A DNA stretch of 64,000 nt, from positions 1 through 64,000 of the forward strand of contig CBDCSM010000005.1 of the NCBI GenBank assembly GCA_965221575.1, read 5' to 3'. Origin of the DNA: JAPPHA01 sp965221575. Lineage in GTDB: Bacteria; Pseudomonadota; Alphaproteobacteria; Rhodobacterales; Rhodobacteraceae. Below, piece after piece: positions 26,864 to 36,189 of this stretch. The notes below the pieces were generated by a model. It was not told where the DNA came from. It searched no databases and was given only the letters and a program-made list of their open reading frames with translations. Every line of letters starts with the position of its first letter. Position 1 is the first letter of the stretch. Made by a program: the position numbers and the translations under genes.

Positions 26864-28090
26864 TTATCCGACGGGGGCAAAATACCGGCGGCACTGGTGG
26901 GCGAATTCACCCGCCAGGCCTTCCGTCTCGTCATCGCGCCTGCGAACGAGAACGACCGGGCTTCCCGCGACGTCGTCGGTAAGCGGGCGTGTCGCCAGTT
27001 CGCGGCCATCGTAGGTCATGTCGGATGCAGGCCTGGTCGACAGCAGGGAGTATCCGAAACCGTGCCCGACGAGGCCCCGGACCAATTCAAAGGAAGCGAG
27101 ACGAAATCGAACATTGGGCTGTAGTCCGACTCCCGTGAACAGCGACAGGAAGTATTCGGAACTCGGGGGTGCTTCGAGCAGCACCATCGGTTCCCTGGCC
27201 AGCCGCTCAAGGGACAGGGATGGATGCCTGGCGAGCGGGGAATCCGCTGCCAGCAGGACATAGGGTGGAAGGCTTGCCAGGTGTTCCACCGAGAATGTGT
27301 CGCCGATCTCGAAACCGTAGATCAGGGCGATGTCGATCTCTCCCGATCCGAGGGCCTGAAGAATCCTGATCTGGTCGCCTTCGACGAGCGCCAGGCCCAT
27401 CTCCGGTCCAGACTTCATCCGGGCAATCAGGTTGGGCACGACAAAGGGCCCGAACGTGTGAAAACACCCGATCCGGAGGCTGCGTTCGCGTTGTCCTGCG
27501 CCTTCGCGAATGGATTCGGCGGTGTCGATGGCCGTTGTCCGTCCGTAGGTACGATGTGAATAGATCAGGGGCGATCCCGCGGTTTCCGTGAAGATGTCCT
27601 CCACTTCCCCGACAAAGACGTGATGCGTACCGATCCGGTCGCTTTGAATGACCGTGCAGTCGAAGGCTGCCAAGGGATCCAGTATGCGGGGAGAGCCGGT
27701 CTTCATGGATGTCCAGTCGGCACAATCGAACTTGTCGCCGGAACCCGGTTTCAGGCGGCCGGCAAACGTGTCGGAGACATAGGACTGGTCGGCGCGCAGG
27801 ATATTGACGCAGAACGTGCCATTCTCGAGGATTCGGGACGCGGCCGGGCTCAGGTAGTGAATACAGACCAGAAGCGTCGGTTTCTCCATGTCCGCGGAGA
27901 CCGAGGTCATCGCAGAAACGGTAACGCCGGCGCGACCGACCGCCCCGTCCGTGGTGACGACGCTCACGGCGCTCGCGGCATGGGCCATTCCTGCCAGGAA
28001 CTGCTGGCGAAGGGCTTGTGACCAATCGGGGAGCGTCGCGTCCTCGCCATTGGTCGCTGGTGGACAATCCGGTTTGTCGGGCGAGGTCAT
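26864..28090 (-). CDS. Flavin reductase (HpaC-like) fused to LysR-type effector-binding domain
   Basis: A 408-residue two-domain protein. Residues about 25-190 are a flavin reductase-like FMN-binding domain (HAASAVSVVTTDG, VSAMTSVSADMEKPTLLVCI, NGTFCVNIL, GTHHVFVGEVEDI, PLIYSHRTYGR). After a short linker, residues about 207-405 form a LysR substrate-binding domain (LRIGCFHTFGPFVVPNLIARM, LVEGDQIRILQALGSGEIDIALIYG, LLAADSPLARH, GHGFGYSLL). No helix-turn-helix is present. The reductase should supply reduced flavin to the oxygenase encoded just upstream, whose stop it overlaps by four bases. In the Acinetobacter baumannii p-hydroxyphenylacetate hydroxylase, the reductase carries a C-terminal MarR-like domain and is stimulated by substrate; the LysR domain here may play the same sensing role, which is inference. 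Confidence 0.85.
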   Translation of the reverse strand: MTSPDKPDCPPATNGEDATLPDWSQALRQQFLAGMAHAASAVSVVTTDGAVGRAGVTVSAMTSVSADMEKPTLLVCIHYLSPAASRILENGTFCVNILRADQSYVSDTFAGRLKPGSGDKFDCADWTSMKTGSPRILDPLAAFDCTVIQSDRIGTHHVFVGEVEDIFTETAGSPLIYSHRTYGRTTAIDTAESIREGAGQRERSLRIGCFHTFGPFVVPNLIARMKSGPEMGLALVEGDQIRILQALGSGEIDIALIYGFEIGDTFSVEHLASLPPYVLLAADSPLARHPSLSLERLAREPMVLLEAPPSSEYFLSLFTGVGLQPNVRFRLASFELVRGLVGHGFGYSLLSTRPASDMTYDGRELATRPLTDDVAGSPVVLVRRRDDETEGLAGEFAHQCRRYFAPVG

Positions 28091-29625
28091 TCCTGCCCTG
28101 ACCGTGCGGGCGAGCCCGTTTCCGCCTCATGGGCAAATTTCTGGACGACCGCGCTGTCGCCCCGCATCGGGCGCACGCCCGTCATGACCTTGTCGGACAG
28201 GCCGGCGGCATCCTTGACGAAGTTCAGTGGGCCGTCCCATCCGAAGTTCCGGTAGACGGCCGCGAGATGGGCGAAAGGCGGCGACTGGGCAAACAGCTGA
28301 AACGTCAGCCGGTGCCCGGCGTAATCGGAATTGAGAAGATCGCGCGCAAATGCCAGGAGTTTTCGCCGGTCTTCCGCGACCCAGTTCTCGTTGATCGTGT
28401 AGTATTTCTCCATCCAGGGTCCGGTTTCGGGGGCTTCGAAGGTCGCGGTATTGGGAGTGACGCAGATCTGCCCACCGCAAAGCTCCCTCGCCAGGTGCAT
28501 CATGGCGGGAAGATTTGAAATAGCATGAACCCGGCCGGTGTACAGCAGCGACTGGTTGGGCATGAGCAGGTTTGCCGGGGATTTTTCGGCCAGGGCGACG
28601 GCCGCGGTCAGGTGGGCGTTGATTCCCTCGCGCCATACGGCGATCTGGGCCAGTTTCTCCTGGACCGCCGGCTGTTTCTCAAGGCCCGTCTGGCGCGCAT
28701 TGAACAGGGCCGCTCCGATCATCATGTCGGCCTGCTTGAGCGTGCGCTGGACGAAGGCGAAGGCAGAGTACCTGTGCAGCGTTGCACGGATGAAGGTCGC
28801 GGCCTTCGTGTGACGGTAGAACAGGACATTCTCCCAGGGAACCAGGACATTGTCGAATATGAGCAGGGTGTCGACTTCGTCGAGGCGATTGGCCAACGGG
28901 TAGTCCCGGACGTCGCCCCGGGCTCCCGAGAACCCGGACCGGCATATGAACTTCAGACCGGGTGAACCGAGGTCGCATATGAAACCGACGGCGTAGTCGG
29001 ACAGTTCCTCGTTGGCCCAGTTCGCAATGGTCGGCTTGGTGAACGCCTGGTTGGCATATGCGGCGGCGGTCTCGAACTTTGCGCCGCGCACGATGATTCC
29101 CGCGTCGGTTTCTCCGGAGACGTGCAGCAGCATGTCCGGGTCCTGGTCCTGCGGCGCCTTGGACCGGTCGCCCTTTGGATCTGTATTTGCCGACACGTGG
29201 AACGGGTCCTGCCGGAGCACCTTGTAGATGTGGTTCTCGATGTTTTTCGCGAATTGCGGATCGACCTGGTTGAGCACGTCCTGGCCATCGAAGAGTGACC
29301 ACATCTCTCCCACGGTCTCGTCTCCGACCCGCGTGACGATTCCTCCGGCATCTTCCATCACGAAGTCGGTCGCCCGGCGCTTCATCCACCAGTCATCCTG
29401 TGTAAACGGCAGGGCGTTTCCGACCGCGTTGGTTTCACCATCCTGTTCGACCGTCAGGATGTGACGGGCATCCGGGTCGTGTTGCAGGTCGTAAATCCGC
29501 GCTCGAATGTCGACCAGCGGCTTGAACATCGGGTGGACAGTAACGTCGTCCACGCGTTCTCCATCCATGTAGATCTCGCGCCCGTCCCGGATGGATTCTC
29601 GATATTCTTCGCCTGTCCTGATCAT
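28087..29625 (-). CDS. 4-hydroxyphenylacetate 3-hydroxylase (HpaB)-family oxygenase
   Basis: A 512-residue FADH2-dependent monooxygenase large component. The N-terminus (MIRTGEEYRESIRDGREIYMDGERV) is the usual opening of the HpaB family, and HVSGETDAGIIVRGAKFETAAAY with FCVNIL-dependent partner fits the fold. Other family points are the LIFDNVLVPWENVLFYRH loop and PAMMHLARELCGGQICVTPN near residue 390. The family hydroxylates phenols such as 4-hydroxyphenylacetate, chlorophenols and related aromatics, using reduced flavin made by a separate reductase; here that is the fused reductase encoded next. Length and motifs look intact. No other aromatic-pathway gene adjoins it, so the substrate is open. 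Confidence 0.9.
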   Translation of the reverse strand: MIRTGEEYRESIRDGREIYMDGERVDDVTVHPMFKPLVDIRARIYDLQHDPDARHILTVEQDGETNAVGNALPFTQDDWWMKRRATDFVMEDAGGIVTRVGDETVGEMWSLFDGQDVLNQVDPQFAKNIENHIYKVLRQDPFHVSANTDPKGDRSKAPQDQDPDMLLHVSGETDAGIIVRGAKFETAAAYANQAFTKPTIANWANEELSDYAVGFICDLGSPGLKFICRSGFSGARGDVRDYPLANRLDEVDTLLIFDNVLVPWENVLFYRHTKAATFIRATLHRYSAFAFVQRTLKQADMMIGAALFNARQTGLEKQPAVQEKLAQIAVWREGINAHLTAAVALAEKSPANLLMPNQSLLYTGRVHAISNLPAMMHLARELCGGQICVTPNTATFEAPETGPWMEKYYTINENWVAEDRRKLLAFARDLLNSDYAGHRLTFQLFAQSPPFAHLAAVYRNFGWDGPLNFVKDAAGLSDKVMTGVRPMRGDSAVVQKFAHEAETGSPARSGQE

Positions 29626-30338
29626 GTGGGGCTATCTCCCTGTCTGTCTGCCCGGCTGGCCATTGTTGTTCCAAACCGATAATCGCAGACCGGACGCGCG
29701 TAAAGTGCCCCTTCATTCCGTTGTCGCCCGCCCGGGCCGGCATGGTACCCCGGCCCCAACGCTGCGGGAATCCCGGGATTTTGAACTCGGCCTGTCATGG
29801 TCTGGTTCGCGAACCTGTTGCTGCCTGGAATTCAGGCTGTTTGTGCTGGTCGCTCCTGCCGCTCCACCGGGTACCCTGTCGCGCACCCTGGTCTGATCAA
29901 TCACGTCCTGTTTCGGTGCGCCGGAGACCGTACGAGCGAGAAGTGGACATTGCTGTCCCATTCGGGATGACAAGGTCGTTGTTTTCTACTGCACGGCGAT
30001 CGCTACAGGACGAACTGACGAAGGAGGAGTTGGCCACGGCCGCAGGTGCGCCAAACTGCCGGCTGCGCGTTCTGTAGCCGCTGTTGAGGCGGATTTCACC
30101 GACTTCGGACGGGTGCGTGCATCGGTTGGCGCGACTTCCGAAGGTCGAGGTACAGTCCACTCGTCTACCTGCGAAAAAAGGTTGACGTGAGGCTCAAGCC
30201 GAAGGTGGTTTGCGTTGGAGAGTTGGCCGACCAAGGCTCCAGCCTTCCCGACTTTGGGCTCTACGCGTCATAGCGAGTACAGCGGGGTTGACGCTTAGAA
30301 AGACAGATACCGAAACAGGTCGCTACTGACAGGTAAAT
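29626..30338. other. Gene-poor stretch of 713 bases
   Basis: Upstream of the HpaB-family gene and before a small open frame. The first part should hold the monooxygenase promoter. All open frames are short and lack family resemblance. The low coding content, followed by a truncated-looking frame and a toxin-antitoxin pair, suggests an old insertion site. Confidence 0.35.
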
Positions 30339-30683
30339 GTGACCAAACTGCGCGATTACCTGCTGGTGGGTGAGGATGCCACGGGCGGTCCGGCGAAACT
30401 CGAAACCTTTCAGATTTCAGACGATGCGGACGACTTCCTGCAAAAACCGGAAAAGCCCCGCGCATTATCCGCACCGCTGGCGCTGGTCTCCTATGCGCGC
30501 GACGGGCTGGCACGGGTCGAGGTGGCGGGTGACGTGTCGGCGTTTGCGACGGTACGCGCGGGGCTGGAAAACGCTAGTGATCGGGCCGGGGATCGAACAC
30601 GCTGGCGCCTGATTGTCCGTTCTGCGCCGGATGACGACTGTTCCAGTTCCATCGGATCATTTTCGAAAGCGACGAGACCATAG
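30339..30683 (+). CDS. Hypothetical protein, possibly a truncated remnant
   Basis: GTG-initiated frame of 114 codons (MTKLRDYLLVGEDATGGP...). The first 80 residues have normal protein composition with balanced acidic and hydrophobic content (ALSAPLALVSYARDGLARVEV), whereas the last 30 change to an arginine/serine-rich composition, as if a real gene were cut after about ENA. I do not recognise a family. No ribosome binding site stands out. It lies upstream of the antitoxin candidate on the same strand. Confidence 0.35.
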   Translation: MTKLRDYLLVGEDATGGPAKLETFQISDDADDFLQKPEKPRALSAPLALVSYARDGLARVEVAGDVSAFATVRAGLENASDRAGDRTRWRLIVRSAPDDDCSSSIGSFSKATRP

Positions 30684-30879
30684 TTGGACGAGTTGGCCCA
30701 TATTCCCCGGCGAAATCTCGCAGCGGGCTTCTTTTGGGCAGCGGACGCTCTTTTTCCGCGGAGCTTTTCGTGCGTTGAGTCTCGGTCGGCAGTTGCACTT
30801 GTCGAGGGCGCTCGGACCGCCACTTGTTCCTGCGCGTTTCGGGTTGAAGGGTGTAACCGTCGAATGTAGGATCGGCGAC

Positions 30880-31083
30880 ATGAGCGAGCAAAAGCATACA
30901 TCTTTACCGCCGCCCGAGATACCGGGCCGCCCGAAAGACTGGCGCGACCAGATCAAGGCGGACCTGGCAGCACAGCTCGAGGCTGGCGGCACGCTCTACG
31001 GCGTCCGTTCGGACGGTGCCTATATCGCGCGGACCAAAGAAGGGGACCGGGTGCTCAGTGCGCCCGGGCGGAAGTCCGCCTGA
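30880..31083 (+). CDS. Small protein upstream of zeta toxin, candidate antitoxin
   Basis: A 67-residue charged protein (MSEQKHTSLPPPEIPGRPKD...). It has an amphipathic middle (IKADLAAQLEAGGTLYG) and a C-terminal YIARTKEGDRVL segment; no classical DNA-binding motif is evident. AGGA lies about ten bases upstream of the ATG. The stop is 20 bases before the zeta-type toxin start, the standard arrangement of antitoxin before toxin, so it is called by position and size. Its sequence does not resemble the classical Gram-positive epsilon antitoxin that I know. Confidence 0.6.
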   Translation: MSEQKHTSLPPPEIPGRPKDWRDQIKADLAAQLEAGGTLYGVRSDGAYIARTKEGDRVLSAPGRKSA

Positions 31084-31103
31084 TCCGACCGGCGTCCGCG
31101 GTC

Positions 31104-31679
31104 GTGCCGACTCTCCTCGTCGTTGCCGGCCCGAACGGGTGCGGCAAATCCAGTCTAACACGCACGACCTGGTTCGGTGACGTTGACATCATCGACGTCG
31201 ACGTGATCGCGCACGGCATGATGGCAGGCGATCTCGGACAGGCAGGACGCGAGGCACTGCGCCGACGACAGGCTGCGCTCAATGGGGGGAGAACTCACCT
31301 GGTGGAAACCACTCTTGCCGGTTTCGGCATTCTTCGCCACATGGACGCCGCGCGGCGGGAGGGCTACCGGATCGTCCTGCACTATGTGTCGGTCACATCG
31401 CCGGATCAGGCGCTCGACCGTATCCGTAACCGGGTCGCGCTCGGCGGTCACGACGTCCCGGCAACGGACGTCCGGCGTCGGTTTGCGCGCTCGCACGCAA
31501 ATCTCCCGGCGGCGATTGCGCGCGCGGACGACGCACTTCTCTACGACAACACCGATCCTGACCGGCCGCACCGGGAGGTCGCGATCCTGAAGGACGGGGC
31601 TTGGTGGGTCGCCAAGGCCGTTCCCGGCTGGGCGGTCGACGCCCTCGCCCGGTCCGGGTCGCCGCATCGGCTAAGATGA
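31104..31679 (+). CDS. Zeta toxin family kinase
   Basis: A 191-residue P-loop kinase. The Walker A motif GPNGCGKSS is at residues 9-17, followed by IIDVDVIAHGM, where zeta toxins keep their catalytic acidic residue, and GRTHLVETTLAGFG, matching the substrate-side ETTLS motif. HYVSVTSPDQALDRIRNRVALGGHDVP and DVRRRFARSHANLP fit the lid region. Zeta toxins phosphorylate UDP-N-acetylglucosamine or related sugar nucleotides and block peptidoglycan synthesis when free of antitoxin. Translation probably begins at GTG 31104, as no ATG precedes the P-loop in frame. It pairs with the small gene directly upstream. Confidence 0.85.
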   Translation: MPTLLVVAGPNGCGKSSLTRTTWFGDVDIIDVDVIAHGMMAGDLGQAGREALRRRQAALNGGRTHLVETTLAGFGILRHMDAARREGYRIVLHYVSVTSPDQALDRIRNRVALGGHDVPATDVRRRFARSHANLPAAIARADDALLYDNTDPDRPHREVAILKDGAWWVAKAVPGWAVDALARSGSPHRLR

Positions 31680-32728
31680 AGGGCGTCGCCATTTCCAGAC
31701 TCAGGCATTTTCTGTCGGGAGCCCTGCGGATTTGATCAGCCTCGAGGTGTAGCAGAAGCAGAAACAATAGACCTTTCAGAAAGTGCCGATTTCTTCGGTC
31801 AGTTCTCCAAAAACTTTTCTTCGAAATCGGTTCCAGATATCGGATACGGCCGCTGCCGAAACCATCAGAGTCGCCTCAGTCCGAAATTTTGGTCGGAAGT
31901 CCTGTTATGACACGTGGTGATCCCGAACTTCGGGATCATCATCCAGGCGATTCCGTTGAATTCACAAGAAAACTCACATGTTCACGGGGTTGCAAGAAGC
32001 CCAATCCCTTACGTTGCGAAGTGCCATAGCGGCTGCGGCCAATCCCCAATACTTGATTGAAGTGGTCATGTTCCGAGATCAGGTTGTGCTCGACAACAAT
32101 ATGATGATCGTTTCGCCGCACATGGTGAAAAATGCCGATAAACCGGCCAATGTCGAATCCCGGGCTCGTTTACTCTGTCGCCAAGAGATGCCGTATCGCC
32201 AGGCAGCCGGTTTCGATCCGGTGCAGTCGCTTGGAATTGATCTCTCTGGCGTCGTGATCCTTGAGACCGCGAGACCAGTTCTTGAAAAATGGGAGTCTGC
32301 CGCAGTTCGAACGAATGAAACGTTCAAGTTGCATCGGGTGACATTTCAACAATCCTGATTTGTTCATGACGTGTCGGTACCGGGTTATCAGCGTGTATGG
32401 CCAGCGGCAGGCAAATAGGTTGAGGTAGCGTGAACCCAAGGCTTCTCGAAAATGGGTGCCAAGCCGGCCGTGAATCGTGACAGATGCATCGCATTTCCAT
32501 GATTGGGGCCGATAAAACACGTGAATGGACCCGTGCCCGCAAGGATAACGGTTAGTGGTCGCATGACCACAGGCTTGCGTCGTCTCCAGTTCCTGAATAG
32601 GGAATGACACGACCCTGAAATCCGGCGACAGGCACGAAGCACGGAACTCGTAGCCGGTTGCCGAACGTCGGGCAAAGGGTTGTCTGTGAATTCAAGGGCA
32701 CCATAGATTTGATACCGGGAGAGCGCCC
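31680..32728. other. Gene-poor stretch of about 1,050 bases before leuC
   Basis: No recognised gene. A plus-strand frame at 31978-32358 (126 codons) and antisense frames across 31939-32610 are open but match nothing I know. A perfect hairpin, GTGGTC-GCAT-GACCAC, lies at 32555-32570, about 160 bases upstream of leuC, without a T run. The right end must hold the leuCDB promoter. Confidence 0.35.
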
Positions 32729-34135
32729 ATGCCAGGACCAAGAACGCTTTACGACAAGATCTGGGACGCACATGTCGTCGACGAAGCGGAAGATGGAACC
32801 TGTCTTCTCTATATCGACAGGCATCTCGTGCACGAAGTGACCAGCCCCCAGGCTTTCGAAGGTCTTCGCCTGGCCAATCGACGCGTCAGGGCGCCCGAGA
32901 AGACGGTCGCTGTCCCTGATCACAACGTCCCGACGACTGTCGACCGGGTGAACGGGATAACCAACGAGGAAAGCCGGATCCAGGTCGACGCGCTCGAAAG
33001 GAATGCCAGGGATTTTGGTATCGAATACTACGACGTCAACGACATTCGCCAGGGAATCGTTCATATCATCGGGCCGGAGCAAGGGTGGACCCAGCCTGGC
33101 ATGACCATCGTCTGCGGGGATTCTCACACGGCAACCCACGGCGCATTCGGGGCTCTCGCCCACGGGATCGGGACTTCGGAGGTCGAGCATGTTCTGGCGA
33201 CGCAGACCCTGATCCAGAAAAAATCGAAGAACATGAAGGTCGAGGTCACCGGGTCCCTGTCGCCGGGTGTAACGGCCAAGGACATCACCCTGTCGATCAT
33301 CGGTGAAACCGGGACGGCCGGGGGGACGGGCCATGTCATCGAATACTGCGGCCGGGCCATCCGCGAACTGTCGATGGAAGGCCGAATGACGGTCTGCAAC
33401 ATGGCGATCGAAGGCGGTGCACGCGCGGGCCTGATCGCCCCGGACGAGAGGACATTCGAATATGTACGTGGTCGTCCGCAAGCGCCCAAGGGAGCACTTT
33501 GGGAAGCCGCGATGGCGCACTGGAAAACGCTGTTTACCGACACGGGGGCGAACTTTGACAAGGAAGTCGTCCTGGCGGGAGAAGAGATTGCTCCCGTCGT
33601 CACCTGGGGCACATCTCCGGAAGATGTTCTGCCGATAACGGGAACGGTGCCGCATCCGGACAGTTTCGAACCCGGAAAGGCGGGTGCCGTTCGGCGTTCC
33701 CTGGACTACATGGGTCTGGAACCGGGGACCCGGCTCGAAGACATTAGCATAGATACGGTGTTTATCGGATCCTGCACCAATTCGCGGATCGAGGACCTGC
33801 GCGAGGTTTCGAAAGTGATGAAAGGGCGCCGGGTCAAGGAGGGGATTCGGGCCATGGTCGTCCCGGGGTCGGGGCTTATCAGGGCGCAGGCGGAGGAAGA
33901 GGGAATTGCGCAGGAACTTCAGGAAGCCGGATTTGAGTGGCGCCTGGCCGGATGTTCGATGTGCCTCGCAATGAACCCGGACCAGTTGAGCCCGGGCGAA
34001 CGGTGTGCCTCGACCTCGAATCGAAACTTCGAAGGCCGGCAAGGCCGTGGCGGGCGGACACACCTGCTCTCGCCGGCGATGGCAGCCGCGGCTGCCGTAA
34101 CCGGCCACCTAACCGATGTCCGCAACCTGGTCTGA
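32729..34135 (+). CDS. leuC: 3-isopropylmalate dehydratase large subunit
   Basis: Aconitase-family subunit (468 residues) that isomerises 2-isopropylmalate to 3-isopropylmalate in leucine synthesis, in complex with LeuD. The 4Fe-4S ligands are visible in FIGSCTNSRIEDL and in AGCSMCLAMNPD. The N-terminus (RTLYDKIWDAHVV) and the substrate loop VPDHNVPTT followed by GDSHTATHGAFGA are standard. CGGGAGAG ten bases upstream is a good ribosome binding site. leuD starts 28 bases after the stop, and leuB follows, so the three genes are one operon. Confidence 0.97.
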   Translation: MPGPRTLYDKIWDAHVVDEAEDGTCLLYIDRHLVHEVTSPQAFEGLRLANRRVRAPEKTVAVPDHNVPTTVDRVNGITNEESRIQVDALERNARDFGIEYYDVNDIRQGIVHIIGPEQGWTQPGMTIVCGDSHTATHGAFGALAHGIGTSEVEHVLATQTLIQKKSKNMKVEVTGSLSPGVTAKDITLSIIGETGTAGGTGHVIEYCGRAIRELSMEGRMTVCNMAIEGGARAGLIAPDERTFEYVRGRPQAPKGALWEAAMAHWKTLFTDTGANFDKEVVLAGEEIAPVVTWGTSPEDVLPITGTVPHPDSFEPGKAGAVRRSLDYMGLEPGTRLEDISIDTVFIGSCTNSRIEDLREVSKVMKGRRVKEGIRAMVVPGSGLIRAQAEEEGIAQELQEAGFEWRLAGCSMCLAMNPDQLSPGERCASTSNRNFEGRQGRGGRTHLLSPAMAAAAAVTGHLTDVRNLV

Positions 34136-34162
34136 TTACCGGGAAAGGAAGGTCTGGAAGAC

Positions 34163-34768
34163 ATGGAAAAATTCGAACCGGTCTCGGGAATCGCGGCCCC
34201 CATGCCGCTCGTCAACATCGATACCGACATGATCATTCCGAAACAGTTCCTGAAAACGATCAAGCGTACAGGGCTCGGCGTCAACCTGTTTGACGAAATG
34301 CGGTACGACCTGGACGGGAACGAGATTCCGGACTTCGTGCTGAACAAGCCGGCATACCGAAACGCGGAAATCCTTGTCGCGGGAGACAATTTCGGTTGCG
34401 GGTCATCGCGGGAACACGCGCCCTGGGCCTTGCAGGACTTCGGGATCAAGGTGGTCATCAGCACGTCCTTTGCCGACATTTTCCACAACAACTGTTTCAA
34501 GAACGGAATTTTGCCCGTGGTTCTTCCAAAGGAGCAGGTCGATGTTCTGATGGAAGATGCCAAGAAGGGCGAGAACGCCCGAATCACGGTTGACCTGGAA
34601 GCGCAGACGGTTTCGACGACGGACGGAACCACATTCTCTTTTGATGTCGACCCTTTCAATAAGCACTGCCTGCTGGAGGGGCTCGATGATATCGGGCTGA
34701 GCATGCAAAAGATGGATGCGATCGAAGCTTTTGAAGGCACGGCGCGATCACGCACCCCGTGGGTCTGA
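34163..34768 (+). CDS. leuD: 3-isopropylmalate dehydratase small subunit
   Basis: Swivelling-domain partner of LeuC, 201 residues. Key segments are NIDTDMIIPKQFLKTIKRTG near residue 20, which helps form the active site, NFGCGSSREHAPWAL near residue 77, and the NNCFKNGILPVVL segment. The length is normal for the alphaproteobacterial form. AAGGAAGG precedes the start. Followed by leuB after 133 bases. Confidence 0.97.
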   Translation: MEKFEPVSGIAAPMPLVNIDTDMIIPKQFLKTIKRTGLGVNLFDEMRYDLDGNEIPDFVLNKPAYRNAEILVAGDNFGCGSSREHAPWALQDFGIKVVISTSFADIFHNNCFKNGILPVVLPKEQVDVLMEDAKKGENARITVDLEAQTVSTTDGTTFSFDVDPFNKHCLLEGLDDIGLSMQKMDAIEAFEGTARSRTPWV

Positions 34769-34901
34769 CCGGACGAACGGTTTCGGCACGGAGAGCTGGT
34801 CCCGACCGCGCAGTCAGGTCATCACCAAGGCCAAACAAGAGAATCCGGCCCGGAGTGACCGGCTTGCCCGGCGTGATCGGGGTTTGGACGAGGAGGAAGG
34901 C

Positions 34902-36014
34902 ATGTTGAAACCGTCTCTGTTGATCCTGGCGGGCGATGGCATCGGGCCGGAAGTCATGGACCAGGTCAAGCGTGTAATCGCATGGTTCGAGGAGCGCCGG
35001 GGCCTCGGATTCGACGTATCCGAGGCGCTGCTGGGCGGGGCCTCGTACGATGTCCACGGAACCCCGCTGACTGACGAAGTCATGCGGCAGGCGGATCAGG
35101 CCGATGCAGTCTTGCTCGGGGCGGTCGGCGGTCCGGCGTATGATGATCTCGATTTCTCCATCAAGCCGGAGCGGGGATTGTTGCGCTTGCGGAAGGAGAT
35201 GGACCTGTACGCAAATCTTCGTCCCGCGCAGTGTTTCGATGCACTGGCCGAACATTCGACCCTGAAGCGCGAGATCGTAGCAGGCCTCGATATCCTGATC
35301 GTGCGCGAATTGACGTCGGGGGTCTACTTTGGCGAGCCCAGGGGGATCATCGACGACAACGAGGGCGGCCGGATCGGTATCAATACCCAGAGATACACGT
35401 CAGGCGAGATCCAGAGAGTCGCTCGGTCCGCATTCGAACTGGCACGCCGAAGGAACAACCGGGTGTGCTCGATGGACAAGGCGAACGTGATGGAGTCGGG
35501 CGTGCTTTGGCGTGAAGAGGTCGATGCCATTCACGCCAGCGAATACCCCGATGTGGAACTCTCGCACATGTATGCGGACAACGGAGCCATGCAGCTGGTT
35601 CGCAACCCGCGGCAGTTCGACGTTATCGTGACGGACAACCTGTTCGGGGACATCCTATCGGATTGTGCGGCGATGTTGACAGGGTCGCTTGGAATGCTGC
35701 CATCGGCTTCACTGGGCGCGGTGACAGAATCGGGTCGCCCGAAGGCGCTTTATGAACCGGTGCATGGATCGGCGCCCGACATCGCGGGCCAGGGGCTTGC
35801 GAATCCGTCGGCCTGCCTGTTGAGCTTCGCGATGGCGCTCAGGTATTCCTTTGACCAGGGGCAGGAGGCCGAGCGGCTCGAACGGGCGATAGAGGCCGTG
35901 CTGGCGAAAGGGATACGGACAAGGGACCTGTTCCAGGGAGCGGACAACGAGATGCACTCTTCGACGGAAGGTATGGGCGATGCGGTAATCGCCGCCCTCG
36001 AGCAAAGCCTTTGA
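34902..36014 (+). CDS. leuB: 3-isopropylmalate dehydrogenase
   Basis: NAD-dependent oxidative decarboxylase, third step of leucine-specific synthesis, 370 residues. The N-terminal LLILAGDGIGPEVM, the arginine-rich substrate region LYANLRPAQCF, VRELTSGVYFGEPRG, the MDKANVMESG loop and DNLFGDILSDCAAML are all present, as is the NAD-binding HGSAPDIAGQG. The ATG at 34902 has a strong AGGAGGAAGG ribosome binding site; the frame is open upstream to 34716, overlapping leuD, but that part is not LeuB-like. Confidence 0.97.
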   Translation: MLKPSLLILAGDGIGPEVMDQVKRVIAWFEERRGLGFDVSEALLGGASYDVHGTPLTDEVMRQADQADAVLLGAVGGPAYDDLDFSIKPERGLLRLRKEMDLYANLRPAQCFDALAEHSTLKREIVAGLDILIVRELTSGVYFGEPRGIIDDNEGGRIGINTQRYTSGEIQRVARSAFELARRRNNRVCSMDKANVMESGVLWREEVDAIHASEYPDVELSHMYADNGAMQLVRNPRQFDVIVTDNLFGDILSDCAAMLTGSLGMLPSASLGAVTESGRPKALYEPVHGSAPDIAGQGLANPSACLLSFAMALRYSFDQGQEAERLERAIEAVLAKGIRTRDLFQGADNEMHSSTEGMGDAVIAALEQSL

Positions 36015-36189
36015 TCTCGCGGGCATCCAGCGCGACTCATTTCCGCGGCGCCGCGGTCAGAAAGATCCTGACAGTACGACGGGAGGCGGAACGACAACCG
36101 TCGGGAAATGCCTGTCCAGGTCACGCGGAAACCGTGATCCTGACTTTGGCCGGTTTCGAAATGGATCCGGATACTGCCGGGAAATTGCC

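Noticed and set aside
31978..32358. 126-codon plus-strand frame upstream of leuC
   Set aside because: Protein-like in places but no ribosome binding site and no family recognised; kept only as part of the gap description.
32555..32570. Hairpin GTGGTC-GCAT-GACCAC upstream of leuC as a leucine attenuator
   Set aside because: No leader peptide with leucine codons and no alternative stem or T run could be found near it.
32552..34108. 518-codon frame antisense to leuC
   Set aside because: leuC is unmistakable on the plus strand; the antisense composition is unlike a protein family.
36043..36056. Perfect 14-base palindrome CCGCGGCGCCGCGG after leuB
   Set aside because: Very GC-rich self-complementary sequence is frequent by chance at this base composition; no T run for a terminator and no gene pair needing an operator here.
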